NCBI GenBank assembly: GCA_963839685.1
Contig: CAWIVS010000015.1
Location: forward strand, 1-64,000
Source: CADEED01 sp963839685
GTDB taxonomy: Bacteria; Pseudomonadota; Gammaproteobacteria; Steroidobacterales; Steroidobacteraceae
Length of the DNA stretch: 64,000 bases
Direction of reading: 5' to 3'
Position 1 is the stretch's first letter; every line of letters begins with the position of its first letter. The notes below the pieces were generated by a model. The model was not told the DNA's origin, made no database searches, and was given only the letters and a program-made list of their open reading frames with translations. The position numbers and the translations under genes were made by a program. Of this stretch, positions 53,247-63,100 are shown in pieces.

Positions 53247-55805
53247 TCAGAACTCGAATATCAGCGATCCCATGATGGTGCGGGGTGCGCCGATCGAATA
53301 GAAGCCGACCGACGTGCCACCCGTGCCCGAGCTGATGTTGCCGAAATACTCCTCGTCCAGCAGGTTCGTGACGTTCAGCTGGATCCCGGCATTCTCCACA
53401 CCCTTGAACTGGAAGTTGTAGCTGAAGTCGAGATCGATGACGGTGTAGCTGGGTGCGATCTCGTCGTTGAGATCGGTGCCGAAACGGTCATCGACTTTCT
53501 TGGCCTGCAGTCCGACATGGCAGTTCGGGGTCACGTCCATGTCGGCGCGCGCCGTGAACATCCACTTCGGCGTTTCGACCAGCGTCTTGCCGGCGGTCGG
53601 GATGGGCACTCCGGCGGTGGGGATGTCGTCCTGCAGTTCGCTTTCGTTATAGGCCGCCGAAGCAGTCAGGGAAAACAACTCACCGAAGCGCTGGCCGACT
53701 TGCATGTCGACGCCTTCGACTTTCACATCGCCGACGTTGCGGTCGACGCTGAATCCCAGCTCCGGATCGAACGAGGACACGATGCGGTTGGTGTAATCGA
53801 TGTGGTAGACGGCCAGCGAGGCAATGGTCTTCGGGTGATTCAGGCGCCAGCCCAAATCATACGACTGGGTGGTTTCCGACTCCGGCAGCGGACGGCCTAC
53901 GCTGCCATCCAGCTGGCGGCGCACGGAGTACAGGTTGTCCGTGCGCGGCGCCGACAGGCCTTCGGCGTACGACAGATATATCTGCTGACTGTCGCTCGGA
54001 TTCCAGCTCAGACCCACGTTGGGCAGGATGTCTTCGAACTCCACCTCGTCGCTGTAGGGCGCAATGAATTGCACGCCCGTCGCGTTGTCGCCCTGGAAAC
54101 CCACATTGCCGTTGGCGTAGGTGAAATTGGGCGTGCGCGAGGTGCACAGCGTGCCGCCGGTGTTGCCGATATTGCCCGAATTGCCGGTGCCGCCGTCGGG
54201 CGTATAGCAGTACTGGTTCAGCTCGCGCTTGAAAAAGGGCGCGCGTACGCCGACGGTCGCGGTGAACGCATCCTCCATGAACTGGCCGCGCCACTCGAGG
54301 GCGAACTGGTTGAGTTCGGCGACCGAGTAGCGGTCGCGGCCGCGGATAATGTCGCCGTCCGCGGCAAACACGCGGTCGCCCTCCCGGCCGGCGAACACGT
54401 CCTGTACCGGGCCGTCACCGATGATGTCACCCCACTGTCCGGTTTGACGGTGTTCGGCGCGATCAAAGGTGTAGGCGAAGCGGGCGCGGTTGTCTTCGTT
54501 GATGTCCCAGATCAATGACGCGGTCGCGCCCAGGCGATTGGTATTGGTGGTGTTGGGCGTGTAGAAGCGCACGCTGTCGAAGACGTCACCGTCACCATTC
54601 AGGTCGAAGCCGGTGACGCTGGCATTGCCGAGCGGGCGGATATCCGCGCCGGTCGGCGTCTCGAAGATCGTCGATGTACCGCCGCCGTTCGCGAGCACGT
54701 ACTGGTAAGAGGGGTCGAAGGTGAGCCGCAGGTTGTCACCCAGGTTCCAGAGCGACTGAATGCGCACGTTGCCCGTATTCGACGGATTGATGCGTACTCC
54801 GTAGTAGTTCGTACAGCTGCCCGGGTATGCCAGGTTGTCGGTGAAAAGCGGCGTGGGTGGCAGCGGATTTGGCGGTGGCGGCGTGAAGCCCTCGTTGTCT
54901 CCCGGTGCAACCGTCTGGAGAGTCGGCTCATCACGCGTGCAAGACACCAGGTTATCGTAGTCGCGACCATAGGCTTCGAAGGAGGCCTGGCTCGCGGTGC
55001 GATAGAACGCATTGCGGTTCTCGTTGTAGTGCAGCCCCATCGAGATGAAATTGCCGTTCTCGAAATCCTGGCGGATCACGGCGTTGACCTGCTTTTTCTC
55101 GAGCTCGCCCGGCCCCTTGAACTTGTCGTAGTTCTGGTACGAGAAGGCCAGGAACGCCGTGGTGCCCCAATCACTCCATTCGCCGGTATCGATGCGAGCG
55201 AAGCCGCGCTGGTAGTTGTGGTCACCCGCCGAGAGCACCAGCTCGCTGGAGAAGTCATCGGTGGGACGCTTGGTGCGATAGGCCACCGTGCCGCCAGTCG
55301 CCGAAGCCGTGGGACTGTCGACGTCCGTGGTGCCGAGGTTTACGTCGACGCGGTCGACGAGCTCGGGATCCAGCATCTGGTTGGTGAACAGTGCGTAGTT
55401 GCCGGAGTCGTTGAGCGGCACACCGTCGAAGGTCACCGAGACGCGCGAACCGTCGAACCCGCGGATGCGCAGGTTGCCGCCCGAGGTGCCATACGGATCG
55501 CTGTTGGTGAAGTTCACGCCGGGAAGCTGATTGATGGCCTGGAACACGGTCTGGCCCGGGGGCTGTTTCTCCAGGTATTCGCTGTTCAAGGTGACGCGCG
55601 ACTTCGGCGCCGTCTGGTCGCCCACGATGCCGATCTGCCGAACACGCGTGGCGGAAACCACGACTTCGGTCATGCTTTCTTCGATGGCCTCGGTGCCCGT
55701 GGATTGCGCGGATGCGTTCTGCGCAAACCCCGCGCCTAACAAGGCGGCAGCCATCAGGGAACACTTGTGGACGCGACGCAACATCGCTTCCTTGCTGTTA
55801 CGCAT
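53247..55805 (-). CDS. TonB-dependent receptor (nuclease-associated)
   Basis: ATG 55805 with GGAGAG five bases upstream gives 852 residues. A signal peptide ends near NASAQ. The TonB box-like MTEVVVSATRV is followed by the plug (PPGQTVFQAINQLPGVNF, GGNLRIRGFDGSRVSVTFDGVPL) and a barrel ending FEF. It differs from the module receptors, which have DIGKFPDTN plugs. No STN domain is present. Its place upstream of a secreted EEP nuclease, and near thymidine kinase and a nucleoside transporter, suggests uptake of phosphate-rich or nucleic-acid-derived ligands; siderophore or cobalamin use cannot be excluded. Confidence 0.93.
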   Translation of the reverse strand: MRNSKEAMLRRVHKCSLMAAALLGAGFAQNASAQSTGTEAIEESMTEVVVSATRVRQIGIVGDQTAPKSRVTLNSEYLEKQPPGQTVFQAINQLPGVNFTNSDPYGTSGGNLRIRGFDGSRVSVTFDGVPLNDSGNYALFTNQMLDPELVDRVDVNLGTTDVDSPTASATGGTVAYRTKRPTDDFSSELVLSAGDHNYQRGFARIDTGEWSDWGTTAFLAFSYQNYDKFKGPGELEKKQVNAVIRQDFENGNFISMGLHYNENRNAFYRTASQASFEAYGRDYDNLVSCTRDEPTLQTVAPGDNEGFTPPPPNPLPPTPLFTDNLAYPGSCTNYYGVRINPSNTGNVRIQSLWNLGDNLRLTFDPSYQYVLANGGGTSTIFETPTGADIRPLGNASVTGFDLNGDGDVFDSVRFYTPNTTNTNRLGATASLIWDINEDNRARFAYTFDRAEHRQTGQWGDIIGDGPVQDVFAGREGDRVFAADGDIIRGRDRYSVAELNQFALEWRGQFMEDAFTATVGVRAPFFKRELNQYCYTPDGGTGNSGNIGNTGGTLCTSRTPNFTYANGNVGFQGDNATGVQFIAPYSDEVEFEDILPNVGLSWNPSDSQQIYLSYAEGLSAPRTDNLYSVRRQLDGSVGRPLPESETTQSYDLGWRLNHPKTIASLAVYHIDYTNRIVSSFDPELGFSVDRNVGDVKVEGVDMQVGQRFGELFSLTASAAYNESELQDDIPTAGVPIPTAGKTLVETPKWMFTARADMDVTPNCHVGLQAKKVDDRFGTDLNDEIAPSYTVIDLDFSYNFQFKGVENAGIQLNVTNLLDEEYFGNISSGTGGTSVGFYSIGAPRTIMGSLIFEF

Positions 55806-55981
55806 GGGTCTCTCCGGTATTTGTTCGCGTCCAACTGAGCGGCGCAGCGCGATTTGCGGAGTACACGTTAACGAGATGACGAACGAGTTACAAACCAAAC
55901 ACCGTTTTGCTGCTTATGCGCAACACTCGGTCGCCAGGCGAGATGACGGCCGCTCGCAGTAAGGCTTCTGCGCGCGATCCT

Positions 55982-56572
55982 TCAGCCGGCAACTTTTGCG
56001 CCGGCGAGAGCTTGCGAAAAATGCCTGCGACACAGCGACACGTACCGCTCATTGCCGCCGATTTCAATCTGCGCGCCCTCGCGCTCGACCGAGCCATCAG
56101 CCTTGACACGCACCACCATGATTGCCTTGCGACCGCAGTGACAGATGGTCTTGATCTCGACCAGGTTGTCAGCCCAGCCGAGGAGCTGCGCGCTGCCCGC
56201 GAACAGCTCGCCACGGAAGTCGGTGCGCAGGCCATAACAGAGCACGGGAATATCCAGCTCATCGACCACCGCACCCAGCTCCCGGACCTGGCGCGGGGTC
56301 AGGAACTGCGCCTCGTCGACCAGTACGCAGGCCAGCTTTTCTCGCGCATATTCGGCCGCGATGTCGGCATGCAGGTCCAGCGCCGGATGAAAATGCTTCG
56401 CCTCGCGTTCGATACCGATGCGCGAATGAATCCGGCCTCCCTGGCGGGAATCGAGTTGCGCGGTGTAGAGCAGGGTGCGCATGCCACGTTCTTCGTAGTT
56501 GTGACTGGCCTGCAGCAGCGCGGTGGATTTTCCCGCGTTCATGGTCGAGTAGTAAAAGTAGAGCTTGGCCAT
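55982..56572 (-). CDS. tdk: Thymidine kinase
   Basis: ATG 56572 gives 196 residues, the size of bacterial type II thymidine kinases. The Walker A motif is STMNAGKSTALLQ, VLVDEAQFL is the DExQ region, GLRTDFRGELF is the lasso/substrate part, and the zinc cysteines appear in ICHCGRKA and the later LCRRH. It phosphorylates thymidine to dTMP. It starts 8 bp after the nucleoside transporter gene, forming a salvage pair. Confidence 0.95.
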   Translation of the reverse strand: MAKLYFYYSTMNAGKSTALLQASHNYEERGMRTLLYTAQLDSRQGGRIHSRIGIEREAKHFHPALDLHADIAAEYAREKLACVLVDEAQFLTPRQVRELGAVVDELDIPVLCYGLRTDFRGELFAGSAQLLGWADNLVEIKTICHCGRKAIMVVRVKADGSVEREGAQIEIGGNERYVSLCRRHFSQALAGAKVAG

Positions 56573-56580
56573 GGAGTCGC

Positions 56581-57828
56581 TCAGGCCACGATACCGACAA
56601 CGGCGCCGCACATGCACGAGGCCAGCGTGGCCGCAACGAGCGCGCGGAATCCGAGGCGCGCGAGATCGTTGCGACGCTCGGGCGCCATGGCACCAATCCC
56701 GGAGATCTGGATGCCCACGCTGGACAGGTTGGCGAATCCCGCGAGGGCGTACAGCGCAATGAGCCTGCTGTGATCGGATAACCGCTCCGCCGGCAAGTCC
56801 TGCATCTGCAGGTAGGCGATGAATTCGTTGAGGATGGTCTTTACCCCGAGCAACGACCCGACGGTCTGCGATTCGGCCCAGGGCACGCCCATGAGCCAGG
56901 CGATGGGAGCGAACAACCACCCGGCGACGCGTTCCATGGTCAGCGGCGCGCCGTTGACCCCGGGCAACAACCCGATGATTTCATTGAGGAGCGCGACCAG
57001 CGCTATCGCCACGATCAGGATGGCGAGAATGTTGAGATAGATGTTGAGTCCGTCGGAGGTGCCGCGCGTGATCGCGTCCATGGAGCTCTCGTAGATGCGC
57101 GGCGGTTTCTCCAGCTCCTGCGAGCTGTCATTGCTCTCCGGCAGCATGACGTGCGCGAACAGGATGGCCGCGGGCACCGACATGATGGACTTGGTGATGA
57201 GCTGGCCGAGTACGGCGCCATGCATCTGCGCGTTGAGCATCGATGAATAGATCACCATGACCGATCCCGCAATGGTCGCCATGCCCGCCGTCATCACCAG
57301 CAACAACTCGTATTGCGTCATGCGGGCGAGATATGGCCGCACCAGCAGCGGCGCCTCGATCTGCCCCATGAAGATGTTCGCGGTCGCGACCAGGCCCGCG
57401 GGTCCGCGCGTGCCGAGCGCGCGCTCGAAGATGTATGAAATCCCCTTGATGATGATGGGCAGGATGCGCCAGTACCACAGCAGCGCCGACAATGCCGACA
57501 TCACGATCACCAGCGGCAAAACCTGGAACGCGAACGTCGCCAGGAAGCGGTCGTCCGTCACGTCGAACGGTGGCGGGCCGCCGCCGAGATAGCCGTACAC
57601 GAACGAAGTTCCCTTCCGCGTTGCTTCGCCGAGCGCGCCGACCGCGCGGTTCACGTATTGCAGGCCATCGCTGATGCCCGGCACCTTCAGCAGCAGCGCG
57701 CAGATGATGAATTGCAGCGCGATCGCGAATGCCACGAGCTTCAGGTTGATGCGGCGCCAGTTGCTGCTCATGGGCAGCGCCAGCAACACGAACACGACTA
57801 TTCCCAGCAGGGCCTGGACCACGGTCAT
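56581..57828 (-). CDS. NupC/CNT-family concentrative nucleoside transporter
   Basis: The 415-residue membrane protein of the CNT family has GAGP-type N-terminal helices, FAFQVLPLVIVMSALSALLWYW, the substrate-binding segments FMGQIEAPLLVRPYL and MTQYELLLVMTAGMATIAGSVM, and a C-terminal YALAGFANLSSVGIQISGIGAMAPERR motif. It uses an H+ or Na+ gradient to import nucleosides. Co-transcribed with tdk, and near two secreted nuclease/phosphatase genes, it completes a nucleoside salvage route. Confidence 0.93.
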   Translation of the reverse strand: MTVVQALLGIVVFVLLALPMSSNWRRINLKLVAFAIALQFIICALLLKVPGISDGLQYVNRAVGALGEATRKGTSFVYGYLGGGPPPFDVTDDRFLATFAFQVLPLVIVMSALSALLWYWRILPIIIKGISYIFERALGTRGPAGLVATANIFMGQIEAPLLVRPYLARMTQYELLLVMTAGMATIAGSVMVIYSSMLNAQMHGAVLGQLITKSIMSVPAAILFAHVMLPESNDSSQELEKPPRIYESSMDAITRGTSDGLNIYLNILAILIVAIALVALLNEIIGLLPGVNGAPLTMERVAGWLFAPIAWLMGVPWAESQTVGSLLGVKTILNEFIAYLQMQDLPAERLSDHSRLIALYALAGFANLSSVGIQISGIGAMAPERRNDLARLGFRALVAATLASCMCGAVVGIVA

Positions 57829-57858
57829 CGCTGTCTCCCTTGTGATTGTTCTTCTTTG

Positions 57859-58791
57859 TTAGACGAGCTTGATTTCCCGCAGTCGCTCCTGCAGGAAGTC
57901 GTGGGCCGTGATCGGCACGGGAAAATGATTCGGGTGCTGCGCGTCGATGCACCCCGGCAGCGTCTCGATGACGAAATCCGGATTGAAGTGCAGGAAGAAC
58001 GGCAGCGAGTATCGCGCATTGCTGGCGCGCTCTCGCGGCGGGTTCACGACGCGATGCGTGGTAGAGCGCAGGCGCCGGTTCGTCAGGCGCTGCAGCATGT
58101 CCCCGACATTGCACACCAGCGATTCCGCCGGCGGGCTGATCGGCAGCCACTCGCCCTTGCGCGACAACACCTCGAGTCCGGGTTCTTCCGCGCCCAGCAA
58201 CAGGGTGATGACGTTGATGTCTTCGTGTGCGCCGGCACGAACCGAGGCGGTGGGTTCGGGCGGCATCGGCGGATAGTGGATGATGCGCAGGACGCTGTTG
58301 CCGAAATTCACCTTGTCCTCGAAATACTCCCGCCCCAGACCCAGCGCGCTCGCGATGGGAGCCAGGAGACGCCGGCCGAGCGCATCGAACGACTCATACA
58401 GAGAGAGCGTGGATTCCCGGAATCCCGGGATGCCTTCCACCCAGATGTTAGGCGCCATGTCCTTCGCATACCGGTGACCGGGCGGCAGCTCGCGGCCGAC
58501 GTGCCAGAACTCCTTGAGATCGTGGTGCGTGGCGCCCTTGGCCGTCTCGATGCCGAACGGCGTAAACCCGCGCGCGCCACCGCCGCCCGGTAGCTGGTAG
58601 CGACGCTTTTCCGCCTCGGGCAAGGCGAAGAAGCGACGGAAGCAGGCCAGGCACTGGTCGATGACGCGTTTGTCGATGCCGTGGTTCTGGATGATGACGA
58701 ATCCGTATTCCTCGTAGGCCGCGGCCAGGTCGTGCGCGAACCGCGTGTTTTCGGTGGAACCCGCGTCGAGGGTGGGTACGGCGTCTGACAT
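57859..58791 (-). CDS. Isopenicillin N synthase family 2OG-Fe(II) dioxygenase
   Basis: ATG 58791 gives 310 residues. An N-terminal DIOX_N part (GFVIIQNHGID, FFALPEAEKRRY) is followed by the catalytic jelly roll: AHEDINVITLL gives His189 and Asp191, RSTTHRVVNP His246, and ARYSLPFF the RxS arginine (260). All residues for Fe(II) and 2-oxoglutarate binding are present. Such housekeeping-type members are common in proteobacteria and their substrates are mostly unknown. It is divergent from ctlX. Confidence 0.9.
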   Translation of the reverse strand: MSDAVPTLDAGSTENTRFAHDLAAAYEEYGFVIIQNHGIDKRVIDQCLACFRRFFALPEAEKRRYQLPGGGGARGFTPFGIETAKGATHHDLKEFWHVGRELPPGHRYAKDMAPNIWVEGIPGFRESTLSLYESFDALGRRLLAPIASALGLGREYFEDKVNFGNSVLRIIHYPPMPPEPTASVRAGAHEDINVITLLLGAEEPGLEVLSRKGEWLPISPPAESLVCNVGDMLQRLTNRRLRSTTHRVVNPPRERASNARYSLPFFLHFNPDFVIETLPGCIDAQHPNHFPVPITAHDFLQERLREIKLV

Positions 58792-58852
58792 TTGCGGGCT
58801 ATTGTGCCTACCACGTCCGGGATGTAGAAGTCGTGCGATGCAGGGCGGAAAA

Positions 58853-59794
58853 ATGCTCAAGCCTGCGAGCGTCGCGCAATGCGCCGAGGCCGTACTCATG
58901 GTTCGTCCGCGGCACTTCGGCTTCAATGCCGAGACCGCGGTGACCAATCGTTTTCAGCAGTCCGGTGCCTCCGAACACACCGCCGCGCAGGCGCGCGCCG
59001 AATTCGACGCCTTCGCGAATGCGCTCGCAGGCGAGGGCGTGAAGGTGTGCGTCGCGGAGGATGCCGAATCGCCGCGCAACCCCGATGCGGTTTTCCCGAA
59101 CAACTGGGTGAGTTTCCATGCCGACGGCACGGTGGTGTTGTATCCCATGCAGGCCGCCAGTCGCCGCGGCGAAAGGCGCGTCGAAGTGATCGATGCAGTG
59201 GTGCGGGACACGGGGTTTCGCGTGACCCGCACCCTCGATCTCACTCACCATGAGCCGCAGGGTCGCTACCTCGAAGGAACCGGAAGCCTGGTGCTCGACC
59301 ATCTGGAACGCGTGGCCTATGCCTGCCGTTCGCCGCGCACGCATGAACTGGTGGCCCGCGAGTGGGCGCACGAGCTCGGTTACGAGCTCGAGATGTTCAC
59401 CGCCACCGATGCGCGCGGCACGCCCATCTACCACACCAATGTCGTCATGAGCATTGGCACCCGCGTGGCCGTGGTGGCCAGCGAATGCATCGATCCCGCC
59501 GACCGCGGGCGGATCATCAATCGCGCCGGCGCGGCACGCGAGGTGCTGGCGATCACCGAGGCGGAAATGCAGGCCTTCGCGGGCAACGTGCTCGAGCTCG
59601 GGACCTGGGACGAATGTCTCGGCGACATGCGCATCCTCGTCATGTCGACCACGGCCCAGCGCGCGCTCGCGGCCCGCAAGTACGCCCGGCTGTACGCGGC
59701 CGTGGATGCGGTACTCGGCGTTCCCGTCGATATCATCGAGCGGCACGGGGGTGGCAGCGTCCGTTGTATGCTCGCCGAAGTTTTCCTGCGCTGA
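58853..59794 (+). CDS. ctlX: Arginine deiminase-related protein (CtlX-like)
   Basis: I take ATG 58853, with GGGCGGAA just upstream; ATG 58838 is possible. The 313-residue protein has the amidinotransferase-like fold: AVLMVRPRHFGFN at the start, FPNNWVSFHADGTVVLYPM, RYLEGTGSLVLDH, PIYHTNVVMSIG with the catalytic His, and SVRCMLAEVFL carrying the nucleophilic Cys near the C-terminus. The family is known from citrulline utilisation. The reaction here is probably hydrolysis of an amidino or ureido compound. It is followed by plsY after 15 bp. Confidence 0.85.
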   Translation: MLKPASVAQCAEAVLMVRPRHFGFNAETAVTNRFQQSGASEHTAAQARAEFDAFANALAGEGVKVCVAEDAESPRNPDAVFPNNWVSFHADGTVVLYPMQAASRRGERRVEVIDAVVRDTGFRVTRTLDLTHHEPQGRYLEGTGSLVLDHLERVAYACRSPRTHELVAREWAHELGYELEMFTATDARGTPIYHTNVVMSIGTRVAVVASECIDPADRGRIINRAGAAREVLAITEAEMQAFAGNVLELGTWDECLGDMRILVMSTTAQRALAARKYARLYAAVDAVLGVPVDIIERHGGGSVRCMLAEVFLR

Positions 59795-59809
59795 AACTTT
59801 CTCGTTCCC

Positions 59810-60451
59810 ATGGATTTCACCATCAAGGTCGTCCTTGCCTACCTGCTCGGCTCGGTGGTCGGCAGTCTCGTTGTCGGCCGGCTGCGCGGGGGTGTCGACA
59901 TCCGCAAGCTCGGCAGCGGCAACCCGGGCAGCACGAATGCGTTGCGTACGCAGGGCCTGGCATTCGGCGTCTGGGTGATCATCATCGACGTCGCCAAGGG
60001 GTGGATCGCGGCGGCGTTGCTTCCGGGCCTGGTCATTCCCGGCGTATCCGGCGGCCCGCCGGCCGCGTGGCTGACCGCGGCGTGCGCGTTCGCGGCCATC
60101 CTCGGTCACGTGTTCCCGGTCTGGCACGGATTCCGCGGCGGCAAAGGCGTGGCGACGCTGGTGGGCGCTTACGCGGGCCTCCAGCTGCTGCTGTTGCTGC
60201 CGCTGGTGGTGACCTGGCTGGCGGTGGTCATGGTGTCGGGTTATGTCGGCCTGTCATCGATCGTGGCCGCGCTCGCCATGCCGGTCTATCTACTGCTGCG
60301 GGACGGTGCCCGGCTGACGCCACTCATGGGTTTCGCGCTGGCCTGCGTCGTGCTCGTGATCTACACGCATCGCGGCAACCTGCGCCGCATGCGTGATGGC
60401 AGTGAGCCGCGTGCCCGCAAGTTATGGCTGTTCGGGCGCGCGCGCCAGTGA
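59810..60451 (+). CDS. plsY: Glycerol-3-phosphate acyltransferase PlsY
   Basis: The 213-residue membrane protein has five predicted helices and the PlsY motifs LLGSVVGSLVVGRLRGGVDI, KLGSGNPGSTNALRT, and FRGGKGVAT. It transfers acyl groups from acyl-phosphate to glycerol-3-phosphate, the first step of phospholipid synthesis, in the inner membrane. Its stop overlaps the birA start by 4 bp (GTGA). It is slightly longer than usual because of an Arg/Lys-rich C-terminal tail. Confidence 0.95.
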   Translation: MDFTIKVVLAYLLGSVVGSLVVGRLRGGVDIRKLGSGNPGSTNALRTQGLAFGVWVIIIDVAKGWIAAALLPGLVIPGVSGGPPAAWLTAACAFAAILGHVFPVWHGFRGGKGVATLVGAYAGLQLLLLLPLVVTWLAVVMVSGYVGLSSIVAALAMPVYLLLRDGARLTPLMGFALACVVLVIYTHRGNLRRMRDGSEPRARKLWLFGRARQ

Positions 60452-61463
60452 CCTCCGCGCCCGCAGAAAGGCCGCTCCCGCAACGCGTGTTCCAGCGGCT
60501 GGACGATCGTTCCTTCCAGTCCGGTGAAGCACTCGCCGCGGACCTCGACGTCACGCGCGCCGCCGTCTGGAAGGCGGTCGAGCAATTGCGCGAGCTCGGT
60601 GTCGCGCTCGATGCGCAATCCAGCAAGGGCTACCGCCTGGCCGCCGGGTGTGAGCGCGCTGGCGCCGGAACGCATCGAGGCGTTGCTGGCGGCAGGTGTG
60701 CGCGAGCGCATCGAGTCGCTGCTGGTCGAGTGGACGCTCGAGTCGACCAACACCCGGCTGCTCGAATCGCTGCCGCCACGCGCCGGGATGGCCGCGGTGG
60801 TGCTGGCGGAACACCAGACCGACGGCCGCGGCCGCCGCGGCCGCGCGTGGATCGCTCCGCCCGGCGGCGCGATCTGCCTGTCGCTGGCCTGGACGATACC
60901 CGGACCTGCCGGCCGATCTTTCCGCCCTGAGCCTGGTGGTGGGAGTCGCCGCCGTGAATGCCCTGGCCAGTCTCGGCGTCACCGGCGTGCGCCTCAAGTG
61001 GCCGAACGATCTGGTCACGGCGGACGGAAAACTGGGCGGCATCCTGCTCGAAATGCGCGCCGAAGCCGCGGGGCCGGTGCACCTGGTGGTCGGCCTGGGC
61101 CTGAACGTGATGCTGGATGAGGCCGCGCGCGCCGCCGTCGCTGCGACGGGCAGCGCTGCCGATGACATGCGCGCGCAGCGCGCCCCGGTCCCGGTCCCGG
61201 ACCGCAATGCCATCGTCGCGGCGTTGCTGGCGCAGCTGGTGCCGGCGCTGGAAGAGTTTCCGCGCACCGGGCTCACGCCGCACCTGGCGGGCTGGGGAGC
61301 CAGCGACGCGCTGCAGGATCAGGAAGTACGGGTGGAGAACCAGGGCGAAATCACGCGCGGCATGGCACGCGGCGTCGATACCCACGGCGCCTTGCTGGTG
61401 GAAACGCCGGACGGCGTGCGCCGCTTCATATCCGGCGAGGTCACGGTACGAGTCGATCGATGA
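60448..61463 (+). CDS. birA: Biotin-protein ligase / biotin operon repressor, two frameshifts
   Basis: GTG 60448 overlaps the plsY stop. The first frame gives the helix-turn-helix (GEALAADLDVTRAAVWKAVEQL, SSKGYRLAAG). After an extra G in the GGG at 60646-60648 the protein continues with VEWTLESTNTRL, EHQTDGRGRRGRAW (biotin/ATP loop) and GAICLSLAW. After an extra C in the CCC at 60899-60901 it continues with LPADLSALSLVVGVAAV, LKWPNDL and GILLEM. The repaired length is 337 residues. BirA is normally essential, so both indels are probably sequence errors. It is translationally coupled to coaX (ATGA). Confidence 0.9.
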
Positions 61464-62222
61464 CCACCTTGTTAGTCGACGTCGGCAACACGCGCGTCAA
61501 GTGGGCGTTGCTGCGCGGTGCGCGCCTGTCACGCATGCAGGCGCGTGCGCACGCGCGCCGTGCCGCGGTGTTGCGTGCGGTCGTAGAGGCGGCGCCGCGC
61601 GACGTGGAACGCGTGATCGCGGTGTGCGTGGCGGGCGCCACGCTGGAACGTGCGCTCGGCGCCGCGGTGCGCCGCCGCTTCGGCGTGCGCGTCGAGTTCG
61701 TGCGCTCCGCGCGCCACACCGCGGGCGTGCGCAACGGATATCGCGACACCTGGCGGCTCGGTGCCGATCGGTGGGTGGGCGTCATCGCTGCGCATGACGC
61801 TGGCGCGTGGCCGGCCCGCATTGATCGCCAACATTGGTACGGCATTGACACTCGACGCCGTCAACCGCAAAGGCCAGCACCTGGGCGGGGCCATTGCGCC
61901 CGGCCCGGCCACGATGACCGCCAGCCTGCTCGCCGGGACCCATGGAATTCGCCGCCGCGCGCGTGGCGCGGGTGGCAGGGCGCCAGGCTCGCACCCCCTG
62001 TTTGCGCGCGACACCGCGCGCGCGCTCGACAGCGGGGCCAATCACGCCGCCGCGGCACTCATCGACCGCGCCGTACAGACCGCCAGGTCCGCGCTCGGCG
62101 CGCGGCCGCTGCTGATCCTGACCGGTGGGGCCGGGCAACAGCTGCGGAGCTATATAAAGAGTCCGGTGCGCGTGGTTCCGGACCTGGTGCTGCGCGGCCT
62201 CGCAGTCCTCGCGCGCGGATAG
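61460..62222 (+). CDS. coaX: Type III pantothenate kinase, one frameshift
   Basis: ATG 61460 overlaps the birA stop. The N-terminus LLVDVGNTRVKWALL is the ASKHA phosphate-1 motif, and GADRWVGVIAA is typical of CoaX. An extra C in the CCC at 61815-61817 interrupts the frame; removing it gives ALIANIGTALTLDAV (the conserved Asp region), GGAIAPGPATM and LTGGAGQQL. The repaired length is 253 residues. It phosphorylates pantothenate, step 1 of coenzyme A synthesis. The frameshift is again most simply an error. Confidence 0.9.
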
Positions 62223-62253
62223 CCGCGGGCCTTTTGCTACACTCGCCACTCGC

Positions 62254-62883
62254 GTGCGTGTCGCCCTCTTCCTGCTGCTGTTGGTCAATCTCGCGTTCTT
62301 CGCGTGGGCGCAGTGGCTCGCGCCCACGGAAGCGCAACTCCCCGTTTCACCCAAAGTGGATGCGCCGCGCCTGCAGCTCGCGAGCGAGGCGCCACCGGTC
62401 GCCGCCGATGGCAGCTGCGTCACGGTAGGTCCGTTCGCCACCACCGAACTGGCGGCGCGCGCGCGCCAGACACTGACCGACAGCGGCTATCCCTCGGTGC
62501 CACGCGAACAGGCCGGCAGCGTGCCCGATGGCTACTGGGTATATCTCGAGAGCCCGTCCACCGAATCCGCCGAACGGCGCCTGATCGACCGATTACGTCG
62601 CGGCGGCATCGACGAAGCCCAGCCGCTCGGTGACGCCGGCGCGCGCAAGATCTCGCTCGGCCTGTTCCAGGACGAGACGCGCGCCTTCTCGCAATCGGAA
62701 CGCGTCGCGAAGCTTGGCCTGTTGCCGCAGATCGTCGCGCGCCAAAGAGCCAGCACCGCCATCTGGCTGGACCTCACGCTCAAGTCCGGCGCGCCGCCGC
62801 TCGAAGGCGAGAAATTCCACGCGGGCGACGCCGAGCTGGAATTCCGGCCCTGCCCGTTGCCGCCAGCCGCACCCGATAGTTAG
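62254..62883 (+). CDS. SPOR domain-containing protein
   Basis: The 209-residue protein starts at GTG. It has one N-terminal membrane helix (VALFLLLLVNLAFFAWAQW) and a periplasmic part with a SPOR-like repeat: SCVTVGPFATTELAARARQTL at about residues 50-70 and YWVYLESPS, followed by LGLFQDETRA and a second FA-rich segment. SPOR domains bind peptidoglycan stripped of stem peptides, often at the septum. Its place after birA-coaX is characteristic of gammaproteobacteria. Confidence 0.82.
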   Translation: MRVALFLLLLVNLAFFAWAQWLAPTEAQLPVSPKVDAPRLQLASEAPPVAADGSCVTVGPFATTELAARARQTLTDSGYPSVPREQAGSVPDGYWVYLESPSTESAERRLIDRLRRGGIDEAQPLGDAGARKISLGLFQDETRAFSQSERVAKLGLLPQIVARQRASTAIWLDLTLKSGAPPLEGEKFHAGDAELEFRPCPLPPAAPDS

Positions 62884-63100
62884 TCGCTGGGCGGCTTCCG
62901 GGTGCACGCACCAGCGGCGTGCAGCGCGCCGCCAACTGCACGTCCGTGAAGCAGGCGCGCCGGGCGACGCGCCTGCGACCTCCAATCCCGCCGCATTCAT
63001 CGGTGCGTAAAAAGATTTCACCGTTTCGATGTGATCGCATTCTCCTTTCCGCACGAGTTCGCCTGTTAAGGTCGGACGCAAATAGTTTTGGGAGTTCAGT

